25,842 nt of DNA from PALSA-660 sp036508075 (GTDB taxonomy: Bacteria > Actinomycetota > Coriobacteriia > Anaerosomatales > PALSA-660), in contig DATCIA010000058.1 in assembly GCA_036508075.1 (NCBI GenBank), positions 1 to 25,842 on the forward strand, given 5' to 3'. The notes beneath the pieces were generated by a model. It saw nothing but the letters and a program-made list of their open reading frames with translations, was not told where the DNA came from and ran no database searches. The translations under genes and the position numbers were made by a program. Positions within the stretch are counted from its first letter, which is position 1. The number at the start of each line of letters is the position of its first letter. This document shows positions 7,729 through 15,475 of this stretch, piece after piece.

Positions 7729-8193
7729 GTGGACACCGTTCACGTGAGATGGGTCGGACGCAGGCAGTTCGTGGGTTGGGACGAGCAGGGGCACGGCATC
7801 GTGATGGACGGGCCCGCGTCGGGCGCGGGGGAGGGCACCGGCATCCGCCCGATCGAGCTCGTACTCTATGGGCTGGCCGGGTGCACGGCGATGGATGTCG
7901 TGAGCGTGCTCGAGAAGAAGCGCCTGGACGTCCGGGGTGTTGAGATCACGGTCAACGGCGACCAGTTCGTCGATGACTACCCTCACTACTACAACCACAT
8001 CGCGCTCGAGTACGTCGTCACGGGGGTCGACATCCCCGATGCCGCCGTCGCCCGCGCCATCGAGCTCTCGGAGACGAAGTACTGCTCGGTGAAGGGCACG
8101 CTCGGCCCGCAGGTCAAGGTCACGACGAGCTTTCGCGTGGTCCCTCCGTCGGAGCCCGGTCCCCGCGTGAACGGCGCGGAGCAGGGCGCATGA
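7729..8193 (+). CDS. OsmC-family protein (organic hydroperoxide reductase-like)
   Basis: This is a 154-residue OsmC/Ohr-superfamily protein; members reduce organic hydroperoxides with a reactive cysteine pair. The GTG start at 7729 has GGAGG (7718-7722) 6 bases upstream. The first conserved cysteine is in GLAGCTAMDV, at the start of the long central helix. The second is in ETKYCSVKGTLG. The spacing and the preceding PIELVLYGLAG segment fit the YhfA/OsmC-like branch better than classic Ohr. It is probably cytosolic. The last codons overlap the next gene as ATGA, so translation is coupled to the glycosyltransferase. Its company with a deacetylase and a BshC-like protein suggests a thiol or peroxide theme, which is inference. 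Confidence 0.88.
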   Translation: MDTVHVRWVGRRQFVGWDEQGHGIVMDGPASGAGEGTGIRPIELVLYGLAGCTAMDVVSVLEKKRLDVRGVEITVNGDQFVDDYPHYYNHIALEYVVTGVDIPDAAVARAIELSETKYCSVKGTLGPQVKVTTSFRVVPPSEPGPRVNGAEQGA

Positions 8194-8945
8194 GCGGTTC
8201 GTGTTCGGACACCACCTGCGTCGTGATGCCGGTCTACAACGAGGAGCCGATGGTCGAGGCGGTCCTGACGGCCGTTCGGGCGCGCTTCGACGGGACGGTG
8301 ATCATCGTCGACGACGGGTCGACGGACCGCACCTCCGAGATCGTGGCCGCCCGGCACGACGTGATGCTCGTGAGCCACGGCCAGAACCGCGGGTACGGCG
8401 CTGCGCTGCGCAGCGGCTTCGCCTCCGCGCTCGGCCTGGGCGCCGAGACGATCATCACGATGGACTGTGACGGCCAGCACGAACCGCGGCACATCAACGA
8501 GTTCTGCGAAGAGCTGCGGCGCTGCGGCTCGGACATCGTCTCGGGTTCACGGTACCTGTCGGGAAGCGGGGAGGCCGGCGTCGTGCCGCCTGACCGCCGC
8601 GAAGTCAACACCCGCGTGACTGCTGTGATCAACGGGGCCACCGGCTGGGGGCTGACGGACTCCTTCTGCGGGTTCAAGGCCTACCGGGTCGATGCGCTGC
8701 ACCGTGTCGCCGTGGACGAGCCCGGATACGCGATGCCGCTCGAGTTCTGGGCCCGCGCCTGGAGGGCAGGCCTCACCGTGTGCGAGATGCCGGTGGAGCG
8801 GATCTACATGGACCACGACCGCTCGTTCGGGCAGGACCTCGACGACCCGGAGCGGCGGATGGCCTACTACCTGCAGGTATGGGAGCGGGCGCTCGCCGGC
8901 CCGGCGCCCTCCGACCGAGAAGAGACGGGGATCATCGATGGCTGA
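8190..8945 (+). CDS. Glycosyltransferase family 2 (DPM1/polyprenyl-phosphate type)
   Basis: This is a soluble GT-A fold glycosyltransferase of 251 residues. The start ATG 8190 overlaps the OsmC stop by 4 bases. The N-terminal strand reads VVMPVYNEEPMV. The nucleotide-binding VDDGSTDRT is near residues 45-53, NRGYGAALRSGF follows, and the metal-binding DxD is in TMDCDGQHEP (about residue 91). SGSRYL and the DSFCGFKAYR segment are typical of dolichol-phosphate-mannose-synthase-like members. No transmembrane helices are visible, so it is likely cytosolic or peripheral. Donor and acceptor are unknown. It overlaps the deacetylase gene by 8 bases. In bacillithiol synthesis the sugar step is done by a GT4 enzyme (BshA), so a GT2 at this position would be a change if the pathways correspond. 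Confidence 0.9.
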   Translation: MSGSCSDTTCVVMPVYNEEPMVEAVLTAVRARFDGTVIIVDDGSTDRTSEIVAARHDVMLVSHGQNRGYGAALRSGFASALGLGAETIITMDCDGQHEPRHINEFCEELRRCGSDIVSGSRYLSGSGEAGVVPPDRREVNTRVTAVINGATGWGLTDSFCGFKAYRVDALHRVAVDEPGYAMPLEFWARAWRAGLTVCEMPVERIYMDHDRSFGQDLDDPERRMAYYLQVWERALAGPAPSDREETGIIDG

Positions 8946-9621
8946 CGTCATCTGCATAGGTGCGCACCCCGACGACGTGGAGATCGGCATGGGCGCGACG
9001 GTCGCGAAGATGGTCGCCCAGGGGCTCGACGTCGTGATGGTGGACCTCACCGACGGGGAGCCGACACCGCGCGGGACGCACGAACTGCGCGTGGCGGAGG
9101 CGGCCCGCTCCGCCGAGACGCTGGGCGTGGGGAGCCGCATCATGCTGCCGCTCACGAACCGCGAGCTTGCCGACACCGTCGACGCGCGCACGCTGCTCGC
9201 CGAGGTCATCCGCGAGCACCGCCCGCGCGTGCTCTTCGCGCCGTACCCGATCGACGCGCACCCCGACCACATCGCGGCCTCCGCGATCGTGGAGGCCGCG
9301 CGCTTCTACGCGAAGTTCGTGAAGACGGACATGACCGGGGAGCCCCACTTCCCGGCCCGCGTGTACCACTACTTCGCGGTACATCTCCGGCTGCTCGCCA
9401 AGCCATCGTTCATCGTCGACGTGACCGAGACCCTGCCGGTCAAGGCGGCCGCACTCGCCTGCTACGAGTCGCAGTTCGGAGCGGACACGGCCAACGCCTC
9501 CGTGCTGGACTGGGTCACCGGCCAGGCGAGCGTGTGGGGCGCACTGATCGGGACTCAGGGTGGTGAGCCGTTCTTCTCGCGCGAGGAGATCGGCATCCGC
9601 GACATCAGGGACCTGGTGTAG
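8938..9621 (+). CDS. PIG-L/LmbE-family N-acetylglucosamine deacetylase (BshB1-like)
   Basis: This zinc-dependent deacetylase of the PIG-L superfamily has 227 residues. Relatives remove acetyl from GlcNAc-PI, GlcNAc-Ins (MshB) or GlcNAc-malate (BshB). ATG 8938 overlaps the end of the GT2 gene by 8 bases. The metal and catalytic motif AHPDDVEIG is at residues 8-16. DLTDGEPTPRGTHELRV follows, as in BshB1. The second zinc motif is in PYPIDAHPDH with the HPDH histidine. A VYHYF segment lies where BshB1 has a similar strand. It is cytosolic with no signal peptide. The next gene starts 2 bases after its stop. The best guess from sequence is a BshB1-type enzyme, but the substrate is not shown. Confidence 0.9.
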   Translation: MADVICIGAHPDDVEIGMGATVAKMVAQGLDVVMVDLTDGEPTPRGTHELRVAEAARSAETLGVGSRIMLPLTNRELADTVDARTLLAEVIREHRPRVLFAPYPIDAHPDHIAASAIVEAARFYAKFVKTDMTGEPHFPARVYHYFAVHLRLLAKPSFIVDVTETLPVKAAALACYESQFGADTANASVLDWVTGQASVWGALIGTQGGEPFFSREEIGIRDIRDLV

Positions 9622-9623
9622 AC

Positions 9624-11189
9624 GTGACGCGGATCCGGCAGACCCTGCCGTCGGGCCACGGGGAGGTCGTCACACGCCCCGAGTACGACGAGTGGGCGGA
9701 GCGCGCGCGCGAGGGCGCGCGCATCGCGGGCACGTGGGACGCGAGCCTGTGCGGCGTGCCCGTCTCGGAGCTGCGTGCGCTCGCCAGGCGCGAGGCGCTC
9801 GCAGAGGCGGGTTCGTTCTCCGCGTGGATCGGAACGCCGATCCGCCCCGCGGATGAGGATCTCGAGCTCGTCGTTGTGACGGGCCACCAGCCCGAGTTCT
9901 ACCACCCCGGAGTCTGGATCAAGGACTTCCTGCTTCAGCGTCTGTCCGACGAGACGGGTGCGACCGCGATCGACCTGGTGGTGGATTCCGACGGGTTCGA
10001 GGCGCTCGAGGTCCACTCGCCGTGTCTGCGGCCCGAGGTTCGCGTCTGTCGTGCGTATCTCGCGGTCGGGGAGGCGGACGGCTGCTATGCGTGTGCCCCG
10101 GTCCCTTCCCTGAGCGACGTGGAGCTGTTCTGCAAGGCCGGCGCGGAGCACCTCTCCACGCTCTCGGCTCCCGCGCTCGGGCATCACTTCGCACGCTTCT
10201 GCGACGGCATGCGCGCCGCACTTCCGCACGCGCGGAACCTGGCGGAACTCGTCACGTTCGCACGGCGGCGTTTCGAGGCGTCCGCCGGGTCCGACTACCT
10301 CGAACTCCCCGTGACCGCGATGGCGCGGTCACGGGCGTTCGCCACGTTCGTCGCCCACCTCGCCCTCGACGCAACGGTGTTCGCGGGCGCCTACAACAGT
10401 GCGCTGGCCGACTATCGGCAGCGCACCGGGACGCGCGGCGCCGCGCAGCCGTTCCCGGACCTCGGCCGCGAGGGCGACCTCGTCGAGCTGCCCTTCTGGC
10501 TGCTTGAGAAGGGCCGTCGCACGGTCTGGGCCCGGACGGGCGATCGGCCCGCGCTCGTGGTCGACGGCGACGATGTCTGCGACCTCGCCGACGCGGCCAG
10601 CGCGCCTGATCGTTTGCTGGAGGCGGGCCTCTCCCTGGCTCCCAAGGCGCTCGCGCTGACGTTGTTCACCCGTCTGCTCGTGGCGGACCTGTTCATCCAC
10701 GGCGTCGGCGGCGGGCGCTACGACCAGGTCACGGATGACGTCTTCCGCCGCTACCTCGGCATCGAACCCACTCCGTTCGTGGTCGCGTCGATGACGGTCT
10801 ACCTGCCGCTGGGAGCGCGCGTCGTTACCGACGCGGAGGTCGAGGCGGCCACGATGGCGCTCAACCGGCTGCGGCAGAACCCCGACCAGATGCTCGACGA
10901 CATCGAGTTCGAAACGACGGCCGAGCACGCGGCCGCTGCCGCCCTGAAGGAGGAGAAGGCGTCGCTCGTGCGGGCGATCGCCGCGCCGGACGCGGACAAG
11001 AAGGCGGTGGGCGCCCGCATCCGCGAGGTCAACGCACGGCTCTCCGAGCTGCTCGCGCCCTGGGGCCAGGAGATGGAGTCCGACCTGGAGGAGCTGCGGC
11101 GCATGCAGCTGGCCAGCGAGATCCTGACCGACCGTACCTACCCGTTCTGCTTCTGGAGCCCGGAGGAGATCGCCGACAAGGCGCGCTGA
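9624..11189 (+). CDS. Uncharacterised large protein with BshC-like (cysteine-adding) features
   Basis: I do not recognise this 521-residue protein with certainty. It begins at GTG 9624, 2 bases after the deacetylase stop, with only a weak ribosome-binding site, so it depends on coupling. VVVTGHQPEFYHPGVWIKD (about residues 88-106) resembles the GGQQ-x-GL-x-GP-x-Y-T loop of BshC, and DLVVDSDGFE resembles the strand after it. IHGVGGGRYDQVTDDVFRR (about 360-378) resembles the BshC segment around the conserved GGxxE/xYW turn. The last 110 residues are a long charged helix region (probable coiled coil) with the end YPFCFW, and BshC also ends in a coiled coil. The length fits BshC (about 540). Adjacency to a BshB1-like deacetylase supports the link. 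It could instead be a distinct ligase family. Confidence 0.6.
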   Translation: MTRIRQTLPSGHGEVVTRPEYDEWAERAREGARIAGTWDASLCGVPVSELRALARREALAEAGSFSAWIGTPIRPADEDLELVVVTGHQPEFYHPGVWIKDFLLQRLSDETGATAIDLVVDSDGFEALEVHSPCLRPEVRVCRAYLAVGEADGCYACAPVPSLSDVELFCKAGAEHLSTLSAPALGHHFARFCDGMRAALPHARNLAELVTFARRRFEASAGSDYLELPVTAMARSRAFATFVAHLALDATVFAGAYNSALADYRQRTGTRGAAQPFPDLGREGDLVELPFWLLEKGRRTVWARTGDRPALVVDGDDVCDLADAASAPDRLLEAGLSLAPKALALTLFTRLLVADLFIHGVGGGRYDQVTDDVFRRYLGIEPTPFVVASMTVYLPLGARVVTDAEVEAATMALNRLRQNPDQMLDDIEFETTAEHAAAAALKEEKASLVRAIAAPDADKKAVGARIREVNARLSELLAPWGQEMESDLEELRRMQLASEILTDRTYPFCFWSPEEIADKAR

Positions 11190-11221
11190 CGCTCCCGTTG
11201 TCGCGTCCGGGATGCCTGCGG

Positions 11222-11230
11222 TGCTAGAAT
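11222..11230 (+). promoter_or_regulatory. Extended -10 promoter element for the ferredoxin gene
   Basis: TGCTAGAAT is an extended -10 (TG-n-TAGAAT, five of six in the hexamer) 72 bases upstream of the ferredoxin ATG. No -35 is seen at the right distance. Confidence 0.5.
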
Positions 11231-11302
11231 CCTGCAACGCCCGGGCTTCCACGGAAGAGGCCTTGGGCCGCGATCACACACATAGGAAAGGACGTTGTTC
11301 AC

Positions 11303-11476
11303 ATGGGCAAGCCCGTCGTTGACGTCGATCTTTGCACCGCATGCGGCATCTGCGTGGACGAGTGCCCGTCCAGCGCTCTCGATCTGGGCGATGTCGCCCT
11401 CCTGACCCGTCCGGACGACTGCACCGAGTGCGGCACCTGCCAGGAAGTCTGCCCCAACGAGGCCATCACTCTCTAG
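11303..11476 (+). CDS. 2x[4Fe-4S] ferredoxin
   Basis: This is a 57-residue clostridial-type ferredoxin, a soluble low-potential electron carrier. The ATG is at 11303, with AGGAAAGGA about 11 bases upstream. The two cluster motifs are CTACGICVDECP (residues 11-22) and CTECGTCQEVCP (40-51), each C-x2-C-x2-C-x3-CP, with the eight cysteines in the normal pattern. The linker between them is a short acidic stretch. The N-terminal GKPVVDVDL is typical. It is a monocistronic unit, with its own promoter-like element upstream and a strong hairpin downstream. It could serve the Rnf complex encoded 7 kb away or pyruvate oxidation, but this is inference. Confidence 0.95.
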   Translation: MGKPVVDVDLCTACGICVDECPSSALDLGDVALLTRPDDCTECGTCQEVCPNEAITL

Positions 11477-11498
11477 GGTCGAGACATCCCTGTGAGAC

Positions 11499-11531
11499 AA
11501 GAGCCGGCCCCCTCCGCGGGGACCGGCTCTT
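11499..11531. terminator. Bidirectional terminator between ferredoxin and plsY-like genes
   Basis: AAGAGCCGG (11499-11507) pairs with CCGGCTCTT (11523-11531). C-rich and G-rich segments inside extend the stem. The end reads CTCTTTG on the plus strand and CTCTTGT on the minus strand, which suits two convergent genes. Confidence 0.75.
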
Positions 11532-11555
11532 TGCTCGCACGGTGCCCGGCGGGCG

Positions 11556-12248
11556 TCAGCCTCGCGGTCCCATACGGTCGTCGACGTAGAGCTTCGGCTC
11601 CCTGCCCTGCAGCAGACCGATGAAGCGCCGGTGGTGCGCGGCGTACACGAGCAAGCCCATGAACAGCGCGAAGGGCCAGTCGGGCGAGCGGAGGACGAGC
11701 GCAGCGACCGGAAGCGTGAAGGCGGCAGTGACCTGCCCGGCCATCATGTAGCGCGTGATGGCGATCATCGCCAGTCCGACGACGACGACCGCGACGAAGT
11801 ATCGCCAGTCGTAGGCGAGCAGCGCGCCGGCGCCCGTCGCTAGGCCCTTGCCCGTTCGGGAGAAGCGCTTGTGGATCACGGCCATCCACAAGGAGTAGTT
11901 GTGGCCGAGCACGGTGCCGAGGACCATCGCGGGCGCCGCCAGCACCGCGAGCGTCAGCCCTCCGTGGATCTGGACTCCGAACGGGACGAGCACGGCCAAG
12001 CCGATGAGCGACTTGACGATCGCCACCGGGATGAGGCCCTTGAAGCCGTCGCAGAACATCGCCACGCCGAACCAGCTCCACGAGCCCGTCGTGCGCCGGA
12101 CGTTCATCGAACCGACGTTGCCCGTGCCGTGCGCGGTGACGTCCTCGCCGTTGACCAGCCGGACGATGATGTAGGCGAACGGGATCGATCCGATGAGGTA
12201 GCCGGTGACCAGGGACGCAGCCGCTGCGGCGAGGGCGGCGGGATCCAC
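11556..12248 (-). CDS. plsY: PlsY-like glycerol-3-phosphate acyltransferase
   Basis: This polytopic membrane enzyme transfers an acyl group from acyl-phosphate to glycerol-3-phosphate in phospholipid synthesis. The start is GTG 12248, 2 bases after the upstream kinase stop, giving 230 residues with about five to seven hydrophobic helices. Motif 1 is GYLIGSIPFAYI near residues 16-27. Motif 2 is GTGNVGSMNVRR, where most PlsY have GSGNxGATNxxR. Motif 3 is GHNYSLW followed by SRTGKGLATGAG, where most have FxGGKGVAT. The order and spacing support PlsY, but both glycerol-phosphate-binding loops are changed, so a divergent or paralogous enzyme is possible. It pairs with a diacylglycerol kinase-like gene, which makes a lipid-metabolism operon. 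Confidence 0.82.
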   Translation of the reverse strand: MDPAALAAAAASLVTGYLIGSIPFAYIIVRLVNGEDVTAHGTGNVGSMNVRRTTGSWSWFGVAMFCDGFKGLIPVAIVKSLIGLAVLVPFGVQIHGGLTLAVLAAPAMVLGTVLGHNYSLWMAVIHKRFSRTGKGLATGAGALLAYDWRYFVAVVVVGLAMIAITRYMMAGQVTAAFTLPVAALVLRSPDWPFALFMGLLVYAAHHRRFIGLLQGREPKLYVDDRMGPRG

Positions 12249-12250
12249 CG

Positions 12251-13153
12251 CTAGGCCCTCACCGGCACGACACACTCGATCGCGCCGGGCAGCATGGTGA
12301 CGTCGTAGCGGCGCTCGAAGAGCACCTCGCCATCGATCTGCGCGGGCAGGGGAACAGGGCTGTCGATGACCGCCGACGTGTGGCGGGACATGTGCACGAC
12401 CGGCATTTTCGTGTGCTTGCCGGCGATGACGAAGGGAAGGCGCCACAGCGCCTGGCCCAGTCCCAGCGGGTCGATCATGCACACCTCGAACACGCCGTCG
12501 GTCGCGTCCGCGCCGGGCGTGATCTTGAAGCCTCCGCCGTAGGTCGGCCCGTTGGTGATGGCGACGATCAGAGTGTCGTAGAGTGCCGCGGGTTCCCCGT
12601 CGAAGGCGATGTCGAGCTTGAAGGCGCCGAGATCGTTGAACAGCACGTGGAGCAGGGCGGTCAGGTAGAGCCACAGGCCACTGCGGCGCTTGGTGACCTT
12701 GTACTCGACGGCCTTGGCGGTGACCTTGGCATCGAGGCCGGCCGCGAAGGAGTTGTTGAAGAAGATCCCGTTGCATGCGCCGACGTCGTAGCGGCGCTGC
12801 TCGCCGGTCGACAGCAGCGCTGCCGCGGCCGTGAGATCCAACGGGACACCAAGGGTGCGGCAGGTGTCGTTCCCGGATCCGGTGGGGAGTACGGCAAGCG
12901 CGGGGCGCCGGTCGGCGTCGATCCGCATGAGGCCGTTGAGCACCTCGTGGACGGTCCCGTCGCCGCCGGAAGCCACCACGACGTCGTAGTCCGCGGCGCC
13001 GGCCGCGATCTCGGTGGCGTGCCCGGGGGCGTTGGTGGTGGCGGTGTCGTGGGGCAGGTTCGCAAGCAGGGCCTCGATGACGGGGCCGAGCTGCTCGGCC
13101 TCACCGTGGCAGGCCTGCGGGTTCACGATGATGAGGTGCCGGGCCTGCGCCAT
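12251..13153 (-). CDS. Diacylglycerol/lipid kinase family protein (YegS/DagK-like)
   Basis: This is a 300-residue kinase with a DAGK catalytic domain, cytosolic or membrane-peripheral, that would phosphorylate diacylglycerol or a related lipid. ATG 13153 has GGAGG 8 bases upstream. The N-terminal strand LIIVNPQACHG is the usual IxNPxxG start. The nucleotide-binding motif VASGGDGTVHEVLNGL is near residues 60-75, with PTGSGNDTCRTLG at about 90-102, as in DgkB and YegS. FNNSFAAGLDA and TNGPTYGGGFKITP are further family landmarks. DGVFEVCMID and DGEVLF in the C-terminal beta-sandwich complete it. It is first in a two-gene operon with plsY. A DgkB-like role recycling diacylglycerol to phosphatidate would fit, but the substrate is not proven. 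Confidence 0.9.
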   Translation of the reverse strand: MAQARHLIIVNPQACHGEAEQLGPVIEALLANLPHDTATTNAPGHATEIAAGAADYDVVVASGGDGTVHEVLNGLMRIDADRRPALAVLPTGSGNDTCRTLGVPLDLTAAAALLSTGEQRRYDVGACNGIFFNNSFAAGLDAKVTAKAVEYKVTKRRSGLWLYLTALLHVLFNDLGAFKLDIAFDGEPAALYDTLIVAITNGPTYGGGFKITPGADATDGVFEVCMIDPLGLGQALWRLPFVIAGKHTKMPVVHMSRHTSAVIDSPVPLPAQIDGEVLFERRYDVTMLPGAIECVVPVRA

Positions 13154-13237
13154 CGTCGTTGCCTCCCTGGGGTGTTCGCGCCTTGCGCAAGAGCATAGCC
13201 CAAACGGCTCGTGCGGTAGCAGCCGCGGCGGCCGCTG

Positions 13238-13246
13238 TGCTACCGT
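13238..13246 (+). promoter_or_regulatory. Extended -10 promoter element for tRNA-Arg
   Basis: TGCTACCGT (TG-n-TAnnnT) ends 19 bases before the first base of the tRNA, a normal distance for a short 5' leader. No -35 is evident. Confidence 0.45.
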
Positions 13247-13265
13247 ATGCCCTCGGTCACCTCAC

Positions 13266-13341
13266 GCCCTGTTAGCCCAGCGGATAGAGCGTCTGCCTCC
13301 GGAGCAGAAGGTCGCAGGTTCGAGTCCTGCACAGGGCACCA
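13266..13341 (+). tRNA. tRNA-Arg (anticodon CCG), CCA encoded
   Basis: The acceptor stem pairs GCCCTGT (13266-13272) with ACAGGGC (13331-13337), followed by A and an encoded CCA. The anticodon stem TCTGC/GCAGA encloses the loop CTCCGGA, so the anticodon is CCG and reads CGG arginine codons. The T arm contains GGTTCGAGTCC, and the D arm has the usual AGCGGATAGAG. The length is 76 bases with no intron or mismatch in the stems. Confidence 0.97.
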
Positions 13342-13354
13342 TCACCCATAACGA

Positions 13355-13386
13355 CGAAGGCCCGGCGCGGGTGCGCCGGACCTTCG
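13355..13386. terminator. Bidirectional terminator between tRNA-Arg and the EF-G-like gene
   Basis: CGAAGG-c-CCGGCGC (13355-13368) pairs with GCGCCGG-a-CCTTCG (13373-13386): 13 pairs, one mismatch and a 4-base loop. It lies between convergent transcription units. Confidence 0.7.
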
Positions 13387-13414
13387 CTCTCGCTAGAGGG
13401 CGGGAACGCGCCCG

Positions 13415-15475
13415 TTACTCCTTGTTCTCGAGCTGCTCCTTGTGCACCGCCACGATCTTGGCGGACATCTCGTGCGGTACCTCGGCGTATTCGCCGATCT
13501 CCATCGTGTAGGTTCCGGTGCCGTGGGTCAGCGAGCGCAGGAGCAGTGCGTACTGGACGACCTCGGCGTAAGGGACGGACGCCTTGATGAGCTGCTTGCT
13601 GCCGACCCCCTCCATGCCGTTGACCCGTCCGCGACGGGACGACATGTCGCCCATGACGTCGCCGGCGTACTTGTCGGGCACCGTGATGGTCAGATGCGCG
13701 ATCGGCTCGAGCAGGACCAGGTCGGCCTTCTCGGCGGCGGCGCGGAAGCCGATGCGGGCCGCCGTCTTGAACGCGAGTTCCGAGCTGTCGACCGCGTGGT
13801 ATGAGCCGTCGTAGACGGCGACCTTGACGTCGACCACGGGGTAGCCCGCGAGCACGCCCTGCAGCATCGTGTCCTGGATGCCCTTGTCCACGTGGGGGAT
13901 GTACTGACGCGGGATGCGTCCGCCCACGATCTCGTCGAGGAACTCGTAGCCCTTGCCCGGGTTCGGCTCGATGCGCAGCCACGCGTCGCCGAACTGTCCG
14001 GACCCGCCGGTCTGCTTCTTGTGGCGGCCCTGGGCCTGCGCGATCTTGCGCACGGTCTCGCGGTAGGGGATGCGCATGTCGACGAGCTCCGTATCGACGC
14101 TGAACCGGGCGCGCAGCCGCGCCATCACGACGTCGACCTGGCTGTCCCCCAGCGCGCTGAGCACGGTCTGGTGCGTTTCAGGATCGCGCCGGACGCGCAA
14201 GGTCGGCTCCTCCTCGACGATCTTGTTGATGCCCGTGCCGAGCTTGTCCTCGTCCGCCTTGTTCTTCGCGCGGATCGCGACGTCGAAGAGCGGATCCGGC
14301 AGCGGCATCCCCGCGAACTCCACATCGCCCTTGGCGGACAGCGTGTCGTCGGTGATCACGTCGCCGAGCTTGGGCAGCACCGCGATGTCGCCGGCGGGCA
14401 CGGAGTCGACATCCTTCGTTTCCTTGCCCGTCATCTTGAGCACGTGTCCGAGGCGCTCCTTCTTGCCCGTGCGCGAGTCGATGAGCTCCAGGTTGGGGGT
14501 GACCGAACCGGAGACGACCTTCACGAACGTCAGGCGGCCCTGGTACGGGTCGGAGAGCGTCTTGAAGACGAACGCCGAGGTGGCGCCCGACTCGGCGAAG
14601 GGGACCGACCCTCCGTCCACGGTGGGGAGCGGGCCGTGCGCGGTGGGCTCGGGGAAGAAGGTCACGATCTCGTCCATGAGGTCCTCGACGCCCTGCAGCT
14701 TCAGGGCCGACCCGACGAACACCGGCACGATGATGCCCTGCGCGATCGCGAGCCCGAGAAGCTTCTCGAGGTCGTCCTGGGAGAGCGTCTCGCCCTCGAG
14801 GAACTTCTCCATCAGGGCCTCGTCGGCCTCGGCCACCAGGTCGGTGAGCTTTTCGCGCGCCTTGTCGACGGCGCCGGTGAACTCGCCCGGGATGTCGTCC
14901 ATGTGCTCGCCGTCGGCCTCGTGGTGGTAGGCCTTCAGGCGGATGATGTCGATGACGCCGTGGAAGTCGGCCTCGGCTCCCATCGGGATCTGGATGGCGC
15001 CCACGCGGTGACCGAAAGCGGCCTCGAGCTTGGCCATCACGGCGCCGAAGTCGGCGTGCTCCTTGTCCATGCGGTTGACGAAGACAGCACGGGCTATGCC
15101 CATCTGCCCGGCGACCTCCCACAGGCGCTCGGTCTGCACCTGGGGGCCGGCGACCGCGTCGACGACGAAGAGCGCCATCTCGGCGGCCTCCATGCCTGCG
15201 ATCGCGTCGCCCGTGAAGTCGGCGAAGCCGGGGGTGTCGATGATGTTGATCTTGACGCCCTTGTGCATGACGGGTGCGAGCGACAGGTTCACGGTCATCT
15301 GTCGCTTGATCTCTTCAGGGTCGTAGTCGAGTGACGAGTGTCCGTCGTCGACGGTCCCGAGGCGCTTGGTCTCCCCGGCCATGAAGAGCATCGCCTCGGC
15401 GAGCGAAGTCTTCCCCGCGCCTCCATGGCCTACAAGGACGACGTTCCGGACCTTGTCGGTGCTCGGTGCTCCCAT
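13415..15475 (-). CDS. Elongation factor G-like protein (EF-G2/FusA2 type)
   Basis: This is a translational GTPase paralogue of EF-G with 686 residues and all five EF-G domains. ATG 15475 has GGAGG 9 bases upstream. G1 is GHGGAGKT (16-23) where true EF-G has AHxDAGKT. The switch I region reads RQMTVNLSLA in place of RGITI. G3 is DTPGFADF (80-87) in place of DTPGHVDF. G4 is NRMD (134-137) in place of NKMD. Domain IV has GGSGQFGDAWLRIEP, DSSELAFKTAARIGF and GDMSSRRGRVNGME. These changes are typical of the EF-G-like group rather than the housekeeping fusA, which usually sits in the str operon with rpsL, rpsG and tuf, none of which is here. The function is uncertain; some EF-G2 proteins bind ribosomes but translocate poorly. 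Confidence 0.93.
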   Translation of the reverse strand: MGAPSTDKVRNVVLVGHGGAGKTSLAEAMLFMAGETKRLGTVDDGHSSLDYDPEEIKRQMTVNLSLAPVMHKGVKINIIDTPGFADFTGDAIAGMEAAEMALFVVDAVAGPQVQTERLWEVAGQMGIARAVFVNRMDKEHADFGAVMAKLEAAFGHRVGAIQIPMGAEADFHGVIDIIRLKAYHHEADGEHMDDIPGEFTGAVDKAREKLTDLVAEADEALMEKFLEGETLSQDDLEKLLGLAIAQGIIVPVFVGSALKLQGVEDLMDEIVTFFPEPTAHGPLPTVDGGSVPFAESGATSAFVFKTLSDPYQGRLTFVKVVSGSVTPNLELIDSRTGKKERLGHVLKMTGKETKDVDSVPAGDIAVLPKLGDVITDDTLSAKGDVEFAGMPLPDPLFDVAIRAKNKADEDKLGTGINKIVEEEPTLRVRRDPETHQTVLSALGDSQVDVVMARLRARFSVDTELVDMRIPYRETVRKIAQAQGRHKKQTGGSGQFGDAWLRIEPNPGKGYEFLDEIVGGRIPRQYIPHVDKGIQDTMLQGVLAGYPVVDVKVAVYDGSYHAVDSSELAFKTAARIGFRAAAEKADLVLLEPIAHLTITVPDKYAGDVMGDMSSRRGRVNGMEGVGSKQLIKASVPYAEVVQYALLLRSLTHGTGTYTMEIGEYAEVPHEMSAKIVAVHKEQLENKE

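Noticed and set aside
13892..15334. A 480-codon open frame on the plus strand opposite the EF-G-like gene
   Set aside because: It is the antisense shadow of a well-supported GTPase gene, rich in His/Asp/Arg/Val with no motif or ribosome-binding site.
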